57,796 nt of DNA, taken from NCBI GenBank assembly GCA_007694935.1, contig REES01000094.1:1-57796 (forward strand), given 5' to 3'. Under the pieces are notes generated by a model that saw only the letters and a list, made by a program, of their open reading frames with translations, ran no database searches and was not told the DNA's origin. Shown here in pieces: positions 26,237 through 34,448 of this stretch (positions within the stretch are counted from its first letter, which is position 1; every line of letters begins with the position of its first letter). A program made the position numbers and the translations under genes. The stretch is from Rhodospirillales bacterium. GTDB lineage: Bacteria; Pseudomonadota; Alphaproteobacteria; Rhodospirillales; Defluviicoccaceae.

Positions 26237-26488
26237 TCAGGGGTTCCGCCAACGCGAAACCGGCGCCGATGGCGGCGCCCCGGTCTCAATCCGGTTCTCG
26301 ATGCGGATCAGCCGTTCGTTCAGCGGACGCAACGCTTCGGCAAGGTCGCTCTTGTTCACACCGTTCATCGCGGCATAGTACTGCCGGTCATCCAGCTTCC
26401 GCAGCCAGTACACAATTCCTCCGAAGATCACGCCGATCAGGGGCACGACGACGAGGGCAAAGAACTGCCATAGTTCCGCTGTGAACAT
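26237..26488 (-). CDS. Holin-like single-helix membrane protein
   Basis: An 83-residue protein. AGGGG lies six bases before the ATG at 26488. Residues 5-28 form one strong membrane helix (FFALVVVPLIGVIFGGIVYWL), followed by a charged tail with a short coiled coil (LRPLNERLIRIENRIE). Size, topology and position between the tail fibre and terminase genes match the holin slot of T7-like phages. Holins share little sequence, so this is by topology and context only. Confidence 0.55.
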   Translation of the reverse strand: MFTAELWQFFALVVVPLIGVIFGGIVYWLRKLDDRQYYAAMNGVNKSDLAEALRPLNERLIRIENRIETGAPPSAPVSRWRNP

Positions 26489-26517
26489 ACGATACCCCTG
26501 AACCGCAGATGGGCCGA

Positions 26518-27168
26518 TCACCGATGGCGCATGGCCGCCGAGTCCACGCCCATGGCGGATCGCCTACCCGGTCGCCGAGTCGCCGCCCCCCCCAGGCGGC
26601 CGCGCCCCAATGTGATTTGCCGCACCCGCAAAACCCAGCCCCCCCCGGGGCGGGGCCCCCCCCCGGCCCCCGCGCCCCCCCCCCCCCGGGGGGGCGCCAC
26701 CACTTGGAGATTGCCCTCACCGTCAAAGCCGAGCAGACAACCGGCGCGAAGCTGGCGTTCGGGCAGCTGCAGAAGGGCGGCATGATCCGTCGGCGACAGC
26801 CGAACGGTCCGTGCCAAACCGGCAGCGACCTCCTGCAGCGCCGCGGTCAGGACATCGAGCTCGTCATTCAGCACCTTCGCCATCAGCATCCCGGATTCCT
26901 GGAAATCCGTAGTGCGCTGGATGGTCAGCATCCGCATCAAGGTGACCACCGCCCCGTCGGCAGGTGCTTGGGCGAAGCCGACCAGACCGCCGGAACTGCT
27001 TCCGGCACCGTGCACGGCATAGCCAGACCAGATCCGCTCTTCATTGATGAAGACGGCGAGGTTGTCTTCGCGGAAGATCGCGAACGAAAATGAGAAATCG
27101 GTCGTGGTGCCGTCAGCGACGTACTGGATGCGCGGCAAGACGCTGGCGATCTTGATGTGGTCCGTCAT
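26518..27168 (-). CDS. Phage tail fibre protein (T7 gp17 N-terminal type), probably frame-damaged at its end
   Basis: Up to 216 residues, ATG at 27168 after GGGAGG. The N-terminal 110 residues follow the T7-type fibre attachment domain: IQYVADGTTTDFSFSFAIF, then MLTIQRTTDFQESGMLMAKVLNDELD. After residue 150 the frame crosses a G/C homopolymer tract and becomes poly-Gly, then loses normal composition. Reading two frames together over the last 25 codons gives GGRRLGDRVGDP followed by AMGVDSAAMRHR, resembling the L-DP----DAA--- ending common in fibre proteins. That suggests a missing or extra base, either real or from sequencing. The receptor-binding part is very short. Confidence 0.7.
   Translation of the reverse strand: MTDHIKIASVLPRIQYVADGTTTDFSFSFAIFREDNLAVFINEERIWSGYAVHGAGSSSGGLVGFAQAPADGAVVTLMRMLTIQRTTDFQESGMLMAKVLNDELDVLTAALQEVAAGLARTVRLSPTDHAALLQLPERQLRAGCLLGFDGEGNLQVVAPPRGGGGAGAGGGPRPGGGWVLRVRQITLGRGRLGGAATRRPGRRSAMGVDSAAMRHR
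26638..26694. repeat. C/G homopolymer tract inside the tail fibre gene
   Basis: A run of alternating C and G homopolymers, including about 13 C followed by 7 G (26675-26694). It encodes poly-Gly in the reverse frame. It is unique in this window and a classic place for base-count errors or phase variation. Confidence 0.85.
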
Positions 27169-27195
27169 CGAGGCCTCCCGGCATGTCTCCCTGGA

Positions 27196-27645
27196 TCACC
27201 GATCAAGCAACGGCACTCGCCGAAGCCCTTGCTGCGTCAGGGTCAAGGCACCGCGCCTGAGACTGGCGGAGGATTCGAGGAGATTGCGCCGACGCAACCA
27301 CGCCGATTCCTCCAGGATTCGGCCGATCCTGAGGTTGGCGAGCTCCTGTGCATCGGCCGTCTCGCGGCGGGCCTCCGCGGCAAGGCCGGCCAGCACCGAC
27401 CGCGCCGAACCCTCCAGGGCCACACCGCCGGCGGCGAAGCGCGCCCGCTGGGTCGCCAAGGCTTCGGCGAGAGCCTGCCGGCGTTCCCGGTCCCGGATGC
27501 GTTGCTGCTGGCGGATCGTGTCGATCTCGCTCTCGGCCTGGCGATCCCGGACCGCACCGGCGGCCTTGCCGAGCCGCCGCTGGTCACGGACCTGAAGGCC
27601 GAGTTGGGCGGCGCTGACCGCCGCGACCGGTAGAAAACCTCCCAT
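27196..27645 (-). CDS. Coiled-coil phage protein, possible internal virion protein
   Basis: About 149 residues from the ATG at 27645 (GGGAG ten bases upstream). It begins with a short hydrophobic stretch MGGFLPVAAVSAAQLG and is then almost entirely helical and rich in Arg, Ala, Glu and Gln (RQQQRIRDRERRQALAEALA). Short Ala-rich coiled-coil proteins of this type follow the nozzle gene in podoviruses, in the place of T7 gp14, an ejected core protein. No counterpart of the long gp15/gp16 proteins exists here. Assigned by composition and position. Confidence 0.5.
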   Translation of the reverse strand: MGGFLPVAAVSAAQLGLQVRDQRRLGKAAGAVRDRQAESEIDTIRQQQRIRDRERRQALAEALATQRARFAAGGVALEGSARSVLAGLAAEARRETADAQELANLRIGRILEESAWLRRRNLLESSASLRRGALTLTQQGLRRVPLLDR

Positions 27646-27766
27646 GTGCTCAGGCTCCCTTGATCTGAAGTGGAATGCCACTAATAGTTGTACTCGATTG
27701 CGCGCTTTTTTCCCGAGGGGTGGTCCGACACACCCCCACGGCGGCTGCCGTCACGCCGGACAGGCT

Positions 27767-29677
27767 TCATCCGCTGCCGATCCCTTCGATGGTGGCAGAC
27801 AGCAGCGTGAACGGCAGCGGCGTCGCCTGTTGGATCGACCACAACGGGTCCGCCCCGCCCTTGCGCCAGCCAAGCAGGCTCAGGGACCTGACCCCGGTGA
27901 ACGGAAGCGGGCGCGGACCAAAGGTATCCCGGCCGAACTGGCGGAACGGCAACTCGATGGGGCCGCTGCCCACATCCACCCGCAACGCCTGGGTCTCATG
28001 CAGCCGGAAGCTGAGCGTGGTCGGCCGGAACGACGTGCCGACGGCGCTGACTCCGTTGCCGAGGCTGCCGACCGGCAGCGGGGTGATCACATGGGCGTAC
28101 GGCAGACCGGCCTCGACGACGCCGGCCGGCTCGGTCAGCTCGATGGCGCCGCCGGCCAACCAGGTGTCCTCCCGGAGTGCCCCGTCGGCGACAACCGTCA
28201 CCGCGCTCCCGTCCAGGTGATCAAGACCCGGCCAGATTTGCTGGGGGACGTCGCTCTCGGCGCGGATCGCGGCATCCAGGTTCAGGCGATGATCAAAGAC
28301 CTCGACACTCACCTGGCCGCTGCGGTCAATGAGAACGTAGACCGCGTCATCCACTACCGCGACCGACAGGAACCGTCCGGCGGTCTCCTGGAGGCTCCAG
28401 GCGGCGATCGACTCGGCCCGATAGGCGGTCAGGCTGCCGATGGTCCCATCATCCATGACCACGTGCAGCAGCCGGTGCCGTGGGTCGTAATCCATGTCCC
28501 GGGGCCGCTTAACCAAGTGGGCCGAGGCCAGGGCCAAGTCGGTTGCCTGATAGGCCTGCTCGACGTCGGTGTAGAGGAACTCGCGAAGCTGGCCGTCATG
28601 GCGCGGCACGAAGCACGTCGCCCCATCCACGTCCGCCGGCGGTACGGTGCGGTCGTCGGGCGAGCCGACCCGGGTCTGACGATGCACCTGGACGGTGGAC
28701 GGGGTCAGCGGGCTGCCGGTGACCATCCATTCCGCCCCGGTCGTGAACACCTGGAGGTGGCGGCCCGAGACCACCGCACGAATGGCGTTGCCCTGGTCCG
28801 ACAACAAAGGAAACTCGATCGCCTGGTCGTCCAGGCCTGTACCCTGGTCGAAATCGAAGGGCTCACCGGTTCGTGACAGCCACAGCCGGTTGGGCAGCCC
28901 GCGCGATCCGCCGATCACCAGTCGATCCTGGTGAAACGTCACCGACACCGGCCATCCGCGGACCGCGGAGAACGCCTGCTCGGTCCACTCGCGGGTCGGC
29001 TGGGTGTCGATCAGCGGCTGGCGGATCAGGACCGTCAATGCGGTCGGACCCTGGTGGCCGACCACCTCCAACTCGCGATCGCGAAGGCGGAGCCGGGTGC
29101 CGACATGCGCCGCCGCGAACACCGGCTGGGAGGCGGTCAGCACCGCCGTCGCACCCGCCGCGGTGGTGCTGGCGGCCACCGTCACCGCGTCATCCGTGAA
29201 CTTCCGATGGGGCTGCCGGATGCGACCGTCAGCGGTCGCCTTGAACGGTTGCGGCGTCACCTGCCAGTGGCCGCCTCCATCCCCGGCGATCTCATGGGGC
29301 GGAACATCCGGATGCACGACCAGCAGCGCGTTCCGGCCCTGGGTCCAGTTCAACTGGCGGAGTTGATCCTCCGTCCACGGCGTCGCCAGGCTGGCGATGG
29401 GAGCCCCTTCGCGGTAGATGGCCAAGTGCCGGTCGGTGAGGACCAGAAGGCAGGCCGGCTCGACGGCGGTGCTGAAGGCGATCAGGCGGCCGTCGCCGGC
29501 GGTGGCGGCCACGTGACGGAGCCCGGGACGCCTGGATACGCCGCCGCCCGGATGAATCACGACGTTGCGCAGGCGGGCCGCCCCGGAGGCATAGGCCCGC
29601 AGGTCGGTCCGGCCGGCCAGCCTGGGATCCAGTTCGCCGCCGGCGAAGTTCGTCTGGGTCAAGCGAAAGCGGGCCAT
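27767..29677 (-). CDS. Phage tail nozzle (T7 gp12-like tail tubular protein B)
   Basis: A 636-residue protein. It opens RLTQTNFAGGELDPRLAGRTDL, the typical start of podovirus nozzle proteins, then ARLRNVVIHPGGGVSRRPG, and is predicted to be beta-rich throughout (propeller-like). It is somewhat shorter than T7 gp12 (about 790). The start codon overlaps the adaptor gene stop by one base, so adaptor and nozzle are co-translated. In the particle it forms the hexameric tip of the short tail. The frame is uninterrupted. Confidence 0.83.
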   Translation of the reverse strand: MARFRLTQTNFAGGELDPRLAGRTDLRAYASGAARLRNVVIHPGGGVSRRPGLRHVAATAGDGRLIAFSTAVEPACLLVLTDRHLAIYREGAPIASLATPWTEDQLRQLNWTQGRNALLVVHPDVPPHEIAGDGGGHWQVTPQPFKATADGRIRQPHRKFTDDAVTVAASTTAAGATAVLTASQPVFAAAHVGTRLRLRDRELEVVGHQGPTALTVLIRQPLIDTQPTREWTEQAFSAVRGWPVSVTFHQDRLVIGGSRGLPNRLWLSRTGEPFDFDQGTGLDDQAIEFPLLSDQGNAIRAVVSGRHLQVFTTGAEWMVTGSPLTPSTVQVHRQTRVGSPDDRTVPPADVDGATCFVPRHDGQLREFLYTDVEQAYQATDLALASAHLVKRPRDMDYDPRHRLLHVVMDDGTIGSLTAYRAESIAAWSLQETAGRFLSVAVVDDAVYVLIDRSGQVSVEVFDHRLNLDAAIRAESDVPQQIWPGLDHLDGSAVTVVADGALREDTWLAGGAIELTEPAGVVEAGLPYAHVITPLPVGSLGNGVSAVGTSFRPTTLSFRLHETQALRVDVGSGPIELPFRQFGRDTFGPRPLPFTGVRSLSLLGWRKGGADPLWSIQQATPLPFTLLSATIEGIGSG

Positions 29678-30246
29678 CAGCCGCGCGCCTCGATCAGCAC
29701 GAAGTTCTCGATCCGGGAGGGAGTGTCTTCCTGGGCATCGGCGAGCTTGGCGCGCCGCACTTCGTCATCGGCAGCCCGGCTGAGGCCGATCCATCGGGAC
29801 GTGCTGTCGGTCAGCGGGATGCAGAATTCCGCCGCCAGCCGAGCGATCAGGGCGGCCACGAAGAACGGCGGAAACATGGCCTCATCGGTGTCGGCCAGGT
29901 AGGTGAGGACCACTTGGTCGACGTTGGTGCAAAGCGTCCGCCCTTCAATGCGGTAGGTGAGCCCACGCCCGCGGCCCGGACGGCCACACGAGATCACGCG
30001 AAGGCAATCCGCCGGCAGGGCGAACGCGTTGGCATAATCGGCGACCGGGGACGTGGCCAGCCTGGCGAGGCTTCGCTGCCGGGTGGCAAAGTTCCACGGA
30101 TGGGCCGACAACAGGGCGTCTCGCACCACCGGATACAGCGAAGCCGCCACCTGGGCCTCCACCGTACCTTCACTGAAGGAACTGATGGGGCGGGCGCCGA
30201 TCTTCACCAGCGCCCGGGAACACAAGTCGATCGCCGTCAGTGCCAT
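29677..30246 (-). CDS. Phage head-tail adaptor (T7 gp11-like tail tubular protein A)
   Basis: A 189-residue protein, close to T7 gp11 (196). MALTAIDLCSRALVKIGARPI at the start, then RDALLSAHPWNFATRQRSLARL and a late FVAALIARLAAEFCIPLTDS, are the pattern of the gatekeeper/adaptor family that binds the portal. ATG at 30246 is preferred over an upstream frame extension. It overlaps the nozzle gene by one base. Family assignment is strong. Confidence 0.85.
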   Translation of the reverse strand: MALTAIDLCSRALVKIGARPISSFSEGTVEAQVAASLYPVVRDALLSAHPWNFATRQRSLARLATSPVADYANAFALPADCLRVISCGRPGRGRGLTYRIEGRTLCTNVDQVVLTYLADTDEAMFPPFFVAALIARLAAEFCIPLTDSTSRWIGLSRAADDEVRRAKLADAQEDTPSRIENFVLIEARG

Positions 30247-30373
30247 CCTGATATCTTCCCTCACCCTTCGCCGTCTGCCTTGACGTGCGTGGTCCGATCC
30301 ACCGCCGCCCCCGCCGCGGCTTCGGCCTTCCCGAGAGTTCCAGGCCCGGGAAGGCCGCTCGCCGAGGTCCGGC

Positions 30374-30643
30374 TCAATCGGTGTCGGTGGTGCCGAAGGC
30401 GGTCAGGTCGGACACGTTAACGGTTCCACCGGCGTTGGTGCGGACCACGAAGACGCCGGCGTCCGGAGTGGCCGCCGTGTTGACGTTGGCCAGGATCATG
30501 TCGCCGACCCGCAACATGTCGGCGGCAGCGTTGAAGTAACCTGTCGTATCGACGATGGTAGACGGGTCCGCAGTCGTGTAATGCCACAATGTAAACCCGT
30601 TGGCATAGGCCAGGACGCTCAGATTCCGTGCAGTGTAGGCCAT
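30374..30643 (-). CDS. Small phage head protein, possibly a decoration protein
   Basis: An 89-residue protein, start ATG at 30643, 14 bases after the capsid gene. Sequence such as LSVLAYANGFTLWHYTTAD and MLRVGDMILANVN, with GVFVVRTNAGGTVNVSDL, suggests a compact beta fold. Its position between major capsid and adaptor genes matches small head proteins of BPP-1-like podoviruses, where a decoration (cement) protein lies next to the capsid gene. No enzymatic motif. Confidence 0.6.
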   Translation of the reverse strand: MAYTARNLSVLAYANGFTLWHYTTADPSTIVDTTGYFNAAADMLRVGDMILANVNTAATPDAGVFVVRTNAGGTVNVSDLTAFGTTDTD

Positions 30644-30657
30644 CACTCGGTCACCCC

Positions 30658-31476
30658 TCAGTTCTCGAGACACACTAGTGGAACAATGCCGTTGACATCG
30701 ATCAGGCAAGCCCCCTGGCTCATCATGTTGTTGATGAAGTGGGCGGCGCGATCACCGTGCCAGGTGATGTCGGTCTTGACGTCGGCGCCGATGGCGTGGC
30801 CGATGGCCGTCTTGTGGTACCAAAAGCAGAGCCGGGTGCCCTCCGCCGACTTCGGCAAACCGGAGTGGGGGAGCCACAGGGTTCCCAGCCATCGTTTCGC
30901 CTGGGTTCCCTTCCAGGGCAAAGCGTCTTCACCGACATAGTCGGCGTTGGCGAATTCCTGGATGGTGAGCAGCTGGCTCCATTGTTTCCAGCCGACGACG
31001 GCAAACCGCTGACCATCGTCCGGGACATCGTTCTCGCCCAAGGTCTCGAACGCGCTCAGGACCTTGTCCCGGGTCAGGCCGTCGGTGGCGGTGACGGTGG
31101 TCGCGGCCGTCGCCAACTGATCGATGATGAGCTCGTCGGTCTTGCGGCCGAGCGCGTAGGCTCCGGCCTTGGCCACGACCTGCTGCTCATTGATGTTGGT
31201 CTTGAGTTCGTCGAGCCGATCGACCCAGTCGCCGGCGTAGAAATCCTGGAGAACACAATCAACGGCATCATGGTCGACGTTCATCACGGGAACCTTGCCA
31301 TGCCGTGCCTTGGTCCCGGCAATTCCCTTGCCGACCTTCTGGAAGGTCGTCGTCGATCCGATGATGTTCTCTTTGGTTCGGACCGTGTTTCTCAGCTTGG
31401 ATCCCATCTGCTGATACTGAAGGTGGACCTCTGCTTCAAAGTTCTTGATGAACGCTTGTTCGACTTGCGTCGACAT
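30658..31476 (-). CDS. Phage major capsid protein
   Basis: A 272-residue protein from the ATG at 31476, which has AGGAGA seven to nine bases upstream. The N-terminus EQAFIKNFEAEVHLQYQQMGSKLRNTVR is the N-arm of podovirus-type HK97-fold capsid proteins; later segments include RKTDELIIDQLATAA, RFAVVGWKQWSQLL and FWYHKTAIGHAIG. No protease gene is visible, consistent with a T7-type capsid that does not need cleavage. It is smaller than T7 gp10 (345). It follows the scaffold gene by 244 bases, which hold no gene. Confidence 0.85.
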   Translation of the reverse strand: MSTQVEQAFIKNFEAEVHLQYQQMGSKLRNTVRTKENIIGSTTTFQKVGKGIAGTKARHGKVPVMNVDHDAVDCVLQDFYAGDWVDRLDELKTNINEQQVVAKAGAYALGRKTDELIIDQLATAATTVTATDGLTRDKVLSAFETLGENDVPDDGQRFAVVGWKQWSQLLTIQEFANADYVGEDALPWKGTQAKRWLGTLWLPHSGLPKSAEGTRLCFWYHKTAIGHAIGADVKTDITWHGDRAAHFINNMMSQGACLIDVNGIVPLVCLEN

Positions 31477-31720
31477 TTGCGGGTCTCCTGTCTGGTGAAC
31501 GTGTGTCGGGAGCGGCTCCGCTCCGCAGACCCGGTTGTGGCGTCGCCGCCGGGCGTGGGGCTTGGTGGCAGGGATCCGGACCCGCCGGGCCTGTGGCACT
31601 GGCCGGGTTGCCCGGCTCGGGGCGATGGGTCGGCCGACTTTCGGAGTCGCACCCCGATCACCTCGGGGCACACCGCCGACCCTGGGGTTCGACCGGGTTC
31701 ACCGGTCTTCGGTTGACAAG

Positions 31721-32515
31721 CTACTCCGGGTACAGGGCACGGAAGCCCTCCCGTACCTGTGCCACGACGGCGGGGTCGTGGTCGCGCCAGTAACGCGGAT
31801 CGCGCATCAGGACCTTGAGGCCGGCTTCGCTCACCGGGCTCGCCATCGTCGCGCCGTCCTGGACCAGGGCCGGTTCCTCGTTGACCATCATCCGGTGCAT
31901 GGCAACGACACCCTCATAACTGGTGCAGAGGGCGTCAAACACCGGCGCCGGCAGAGCTTTCCGGCCCCACGCCGAGAGCTGTCGCGACACCTGCTGCCAC
32001 GGCTCCGCCCCGCCGAACCGCTGGACCAGACGTTCCGTCTCGCGTTCCGCTTCGCTGACGGCCGCCAGTTCGGCCACCAGGGGCTCCAGCCGTTCGGCGG
32101 CCAGGTCGTAGACGAGCTGGGCCTGCTCGTTGGTGAATCCGGCCGCGTGCAGCCGGCCCCTGATCGCCGGCATGTCCGGATCGTCGTGCAGCAGGGGGCT
32201 CTCGAGATTGATCCGGTAATCGTCCGGCGACCCGGGCACATCGCCGGCTCGTGGTCGGCCCAGCCGGCGCTCCAGCTCGGCGTATGATTTCAACAGGGCG
32301 TCGGTTCTGATCTCACCCTTGGTCGGGTCCCAGAACTTCTCCGGCACGTTTTCCGGTCTGGCGGCCCGGGGTAGAGCTTCACCGCCCGGCTCGGCGTCGG
32401 TGACCGATTCCGGCGCGGCGTCGAACTCCCGCACCGGCGCGGGCGGCTGGGCGCCGGCGGCGGGCGTCGCCATCTCGGCATCGAGACCGTCGAAACCACC
32501 GCGATCAGTCGACAT
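31721..32515 (-). CDS. Phage capsid assembly (scaffold) protein
   Basis: A 264-residue acidic protein. The first 60 residues are Ala/Pro/Glu-rich, followed by PEKFWDPTKGEIRTDALLKSYAELERRLG, a signature of phage scaffolds that lie upstream of podovirus capsid genes; the remainder is helical. Scaffolds guide procapsid assembly with the portal and then leave. The ATG at 32515 overlaps the stop of the Bbp19-like gene by 11 bases. Confidence 0.78.
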   Translation of the reverse strand: MSTDRGGFDGLDAEMATPAAGAQPPAPVREFDAAPESVTDAEPGGEALPRAARPENVPEKFWDPTKGEIRTDALLKSYAELERRLGRPRAGDVPGSPDDYRINLESPLLHDDPDMPAIRGRLHAAGFTNEQAQLVYDLAAERLEPLVAELAAVSEAERETERLVQRFGGAEPWQQVSRQLSAWGRKALPAPVFDALCTSYEGVVAMHRMMVNEEPALVQDGATMASPVSEAGLKVLMRDPRYWRDHDPAVVAQVREGFRALYPE

Positions 32516-32858
32516 CGGCTTGCTCCTGCTTGCGAAGGGCTGCGGGGTTCACCCGGCCGCGCGGCCCACCGTGGCCGCGCTTCACCAGGTTGGTGACGTA
32601 GTTGACGAGCTGGCGCTGGCCTTCCAGGAACCGGAGGGCCTGATCGGAAACGTCGGGGCCGACGGCCCGCTCGACGGTGAGACCGCGAAGGTGGCACAGC
32701 ACGGTCTCGCCGTCGTCGGTGCGGAAGCATCGGGCGAAGGCCCGCGCCAGTTCCGGGCCGGCCGGGCGGTCCGGCGCGGCCGCGGTCCCATCGCCGCAAT
32801 CATCGGCGCGCGACGGAGCGGTATCCAGCCACGCCCATCCGGTTTCAGACGGCGGCAT
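32505..32858 (-). CDS. Bbp19-like phage protein
   Basis: A 117-residue protein from the ATG at 32858, overlapping the portal stop by 14 bases. The core (LARAFARCFRTDDGETVLCHLRG, then ALRFLEGQRQLVNYV) follows the F-TDDG--VL-HLR ... EGQR-LV pattern of the Bbp19 family named from Bordetella phage BPP-1, encoded beside the portal. Function is not established. It is translated between portal and scaffold. Confidence 0.6.
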   Translation of the reverse strand: MPPSETGWAWLDTAPSRADDCGDGTAAAPDRPAGPELARAFARCFRTDDGETVLCHLRGLTVERAVGPDVSDQALRFLEGQRQLVNYVTNLVKRGHGGPRGRVNPAALRKQEQADVD

Positions 32859-34362
32859 CGGTGATGACCTCCCACCCCAGGGCCGCACCGTCAGGTTCCG
32901 GCGACGCCGGCTCGGTCCGCATCAGCGTGGCCGGAACGCCGAGAACCTTGCCCAGCCACCGGCTGGCGGCCCGCTGGTCCGCCACGGCCAGTGCCTCCGG
33001 GCCCAGGTCCCGAATGAAGCTCAGCCACAGCATGGTGTTCTGGGCTTCCTGCTGCGCTTCGAAGGGGCCGCGGACGGCACGGCAGTGAACCTCCACCAGC
33101 CGGCCATCGATCGGGAGATCGGCGATCTCCCCGCGCCGCACCAGGATGGCGTGGGCCCGGGTCAGCAGCGGCAACAGCAGCTCCGCCTGCAATCGGGCAA
33201 AGGTGGCACCGAAAATCCGGGCGACCTCTGCCGCCCGTTCCAACACTTCGGTGGCGGTCATGCGCGGGCCGTGCACCTCGCCGAGCTGGTCGACCAGCAG
33301 CGCCCTGCGGATCCGGGCGCGGAGCTGTTCCAGCACCAGTTCCGAAACATCGAACCGGCCGGGCGCCGGCAGCGGCGTCAATCCTGAGGACCCCACCGCT
33401 TTCGGGATGATGGTGCCAGGCACCAGCTTGATGGTGGCAGGATTGAGCACGCCGTCATCGTCCGCCTGCCAGATGCCGGTGGCGGCGATCGATGCGTTCT
33501 TCAGCACCAGCTCCACCACCTTGTTGGCGGTCTTGATGTCAGGCAGCGCCTTCATCACCGGAGACCGGCCGTAGACCTCACCCGGCGCCTTGAGCCAGCG
33601 GAAGTTGATGAACGGGGAGGTCCGAAAGCGCCCCTGCGCCAGGACCATGGGCTCCGCCGCGGTCCCCGCCGGCTCGACGAAGGCGAGATAGTGGCAGGCC
33701 GCCCCGTCCGGGATGACCGCTTCCACCACCGGGACGCGCCGATCCTCGGCCAGATCGGCGAGCCGCGCCACCTCCCCTCGGGCCGCCGCCGCCGGAAACC
33801 GCTCCGCCAACTGTTCGGCCGGGAGCGCGGTCACCCGAAACGTGGTGTCGGCGCGGCCGGTGCCACTGTCCTCGACGGCGACCTGGAAGAGCGGTACCGC
33901 CGCGAAGTGGAAGGCCGACGGCTCGCCCGGTCTGGCCTCCTCGAAGGCAAGCGAGGCGGTGCCCGCGGTCACCAGGTCGAGCAGGCACTGATGCAGCTCG
34001 GTCGCGAGGTTGGAGCGGTCGAAATGGGCGAGCATGATCCGGGTGCTGCGTTCAAGCTCGCCTGCGAGGTCGCGCTCGTCGGCGACGCTCACGTCGCTCC
34101 CGGGCACCAACCTGAACCAGGGGGCAAACGACGGCGTGAGCTGGCTCAGGAGGCTGGCCGCCAACTGATCGATGGCATCGGGGGCGGTGCCGTCGAACAG
34201 GCGGTCGCCGCGACGGTCGCCTGGGGACCCGCTTGCCCCGGCGCCCGCTCTCAACGGCAGCGCGAACTCGTAACATTCCTGCCAGATCCGCTCCCAAGGC
34301 GCGCGATGCGCCTTGGCCCGGCGAAACCGGTCACGGACGGAACGGGGCGACAGTGCCGACAT
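32845..34362 (-). CDS. Phage portal (head-to-tail connector, T7 gp8-like)
   Basis: A 505-residue protein (T7 gp8: 536). Recognisable parts are RAKAHRAPWERIWQECYEFALP near the start, LFDGTAPDAIDQLAASLLSQLTP, WFRLVPG, YGRSPVMKALPDIKTANKVVEL, and the long C-terminal helices. I prefer the ATG at 34362 (GAGG five bases upstream) over 34413, because the apparent promoter lies so close to 34413 that a transcript would barely include it. It forms the dodecameric DNA channel onto which TerL docks. No disruption is seen. Confidence 0.88.
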   Translation of the reverse strand: MSALSPRSVRDRFRRAKAHRAPWERIWQECYEFALPLRAGAGASGSPGDRRGDRLFDGTAPDAIDQLAASLLSQLTPSFAPWFRLVPGSDVSVADERDLAGELERSTRIMLAHFDRSNLATELHQCLLDLVTAGTASLAFEEARPGEPSAFHFAAVPLFQVAVEDSGTGRADTTFRVTALPAEQLAERFPAAAARGEVARLADLAEDRRVPVVEAVIPDGAACHYLAFVEPAGTAAEPMVLAQGRFRTSPFINFRWLKAPGEVYGRSPVMKALPDIKTANKVVELVLKNASIAATGIWQADDDGVLNPATIKLVPGTIIPKAVGSSGLTPLPAPGRFDVSELVLEQLRARIRRALLVDQLGEVHGPRMTATEVLERAAEVARIFGATFARLQAELLLPLLTRAHAILVRRGEIADLPIDGRLVEVHCRAVRGPFEAQQEAQNTMLWLSFIRDLGPEALAVADQRAASRWLGKVLGVPATLMRTEPASPEPDGAALGWEVITDAAV

Positions 34363-34415
34363 GATCACCTCAGCTTGCAGATCCTCGGGAGCATCGGCCG
34401 GCCGACGCCTCATTG

Positions 34416-34448
34416 TTCCTATATGTACGCCTTTCTTCCTATAGTCAA
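34416..34448 (-). promoter_or_regulatory. Promoter and repeated TTCCTATA motif before the portal gene
   Basis: On the reverse strand TTGACT (34448-34443) is followed after 17-19 bases by CATATAGG, a plausible sigma-70 promoter with a good -35 and a weaker -10. TTCCTATA occurs twice on the forward strand (34416-34423 and 34436-34443), exactly 20 bases apart, flanking the spacer. Such spacing places both copies on one face of the helix, as in an operator. Confidence 0.5.
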
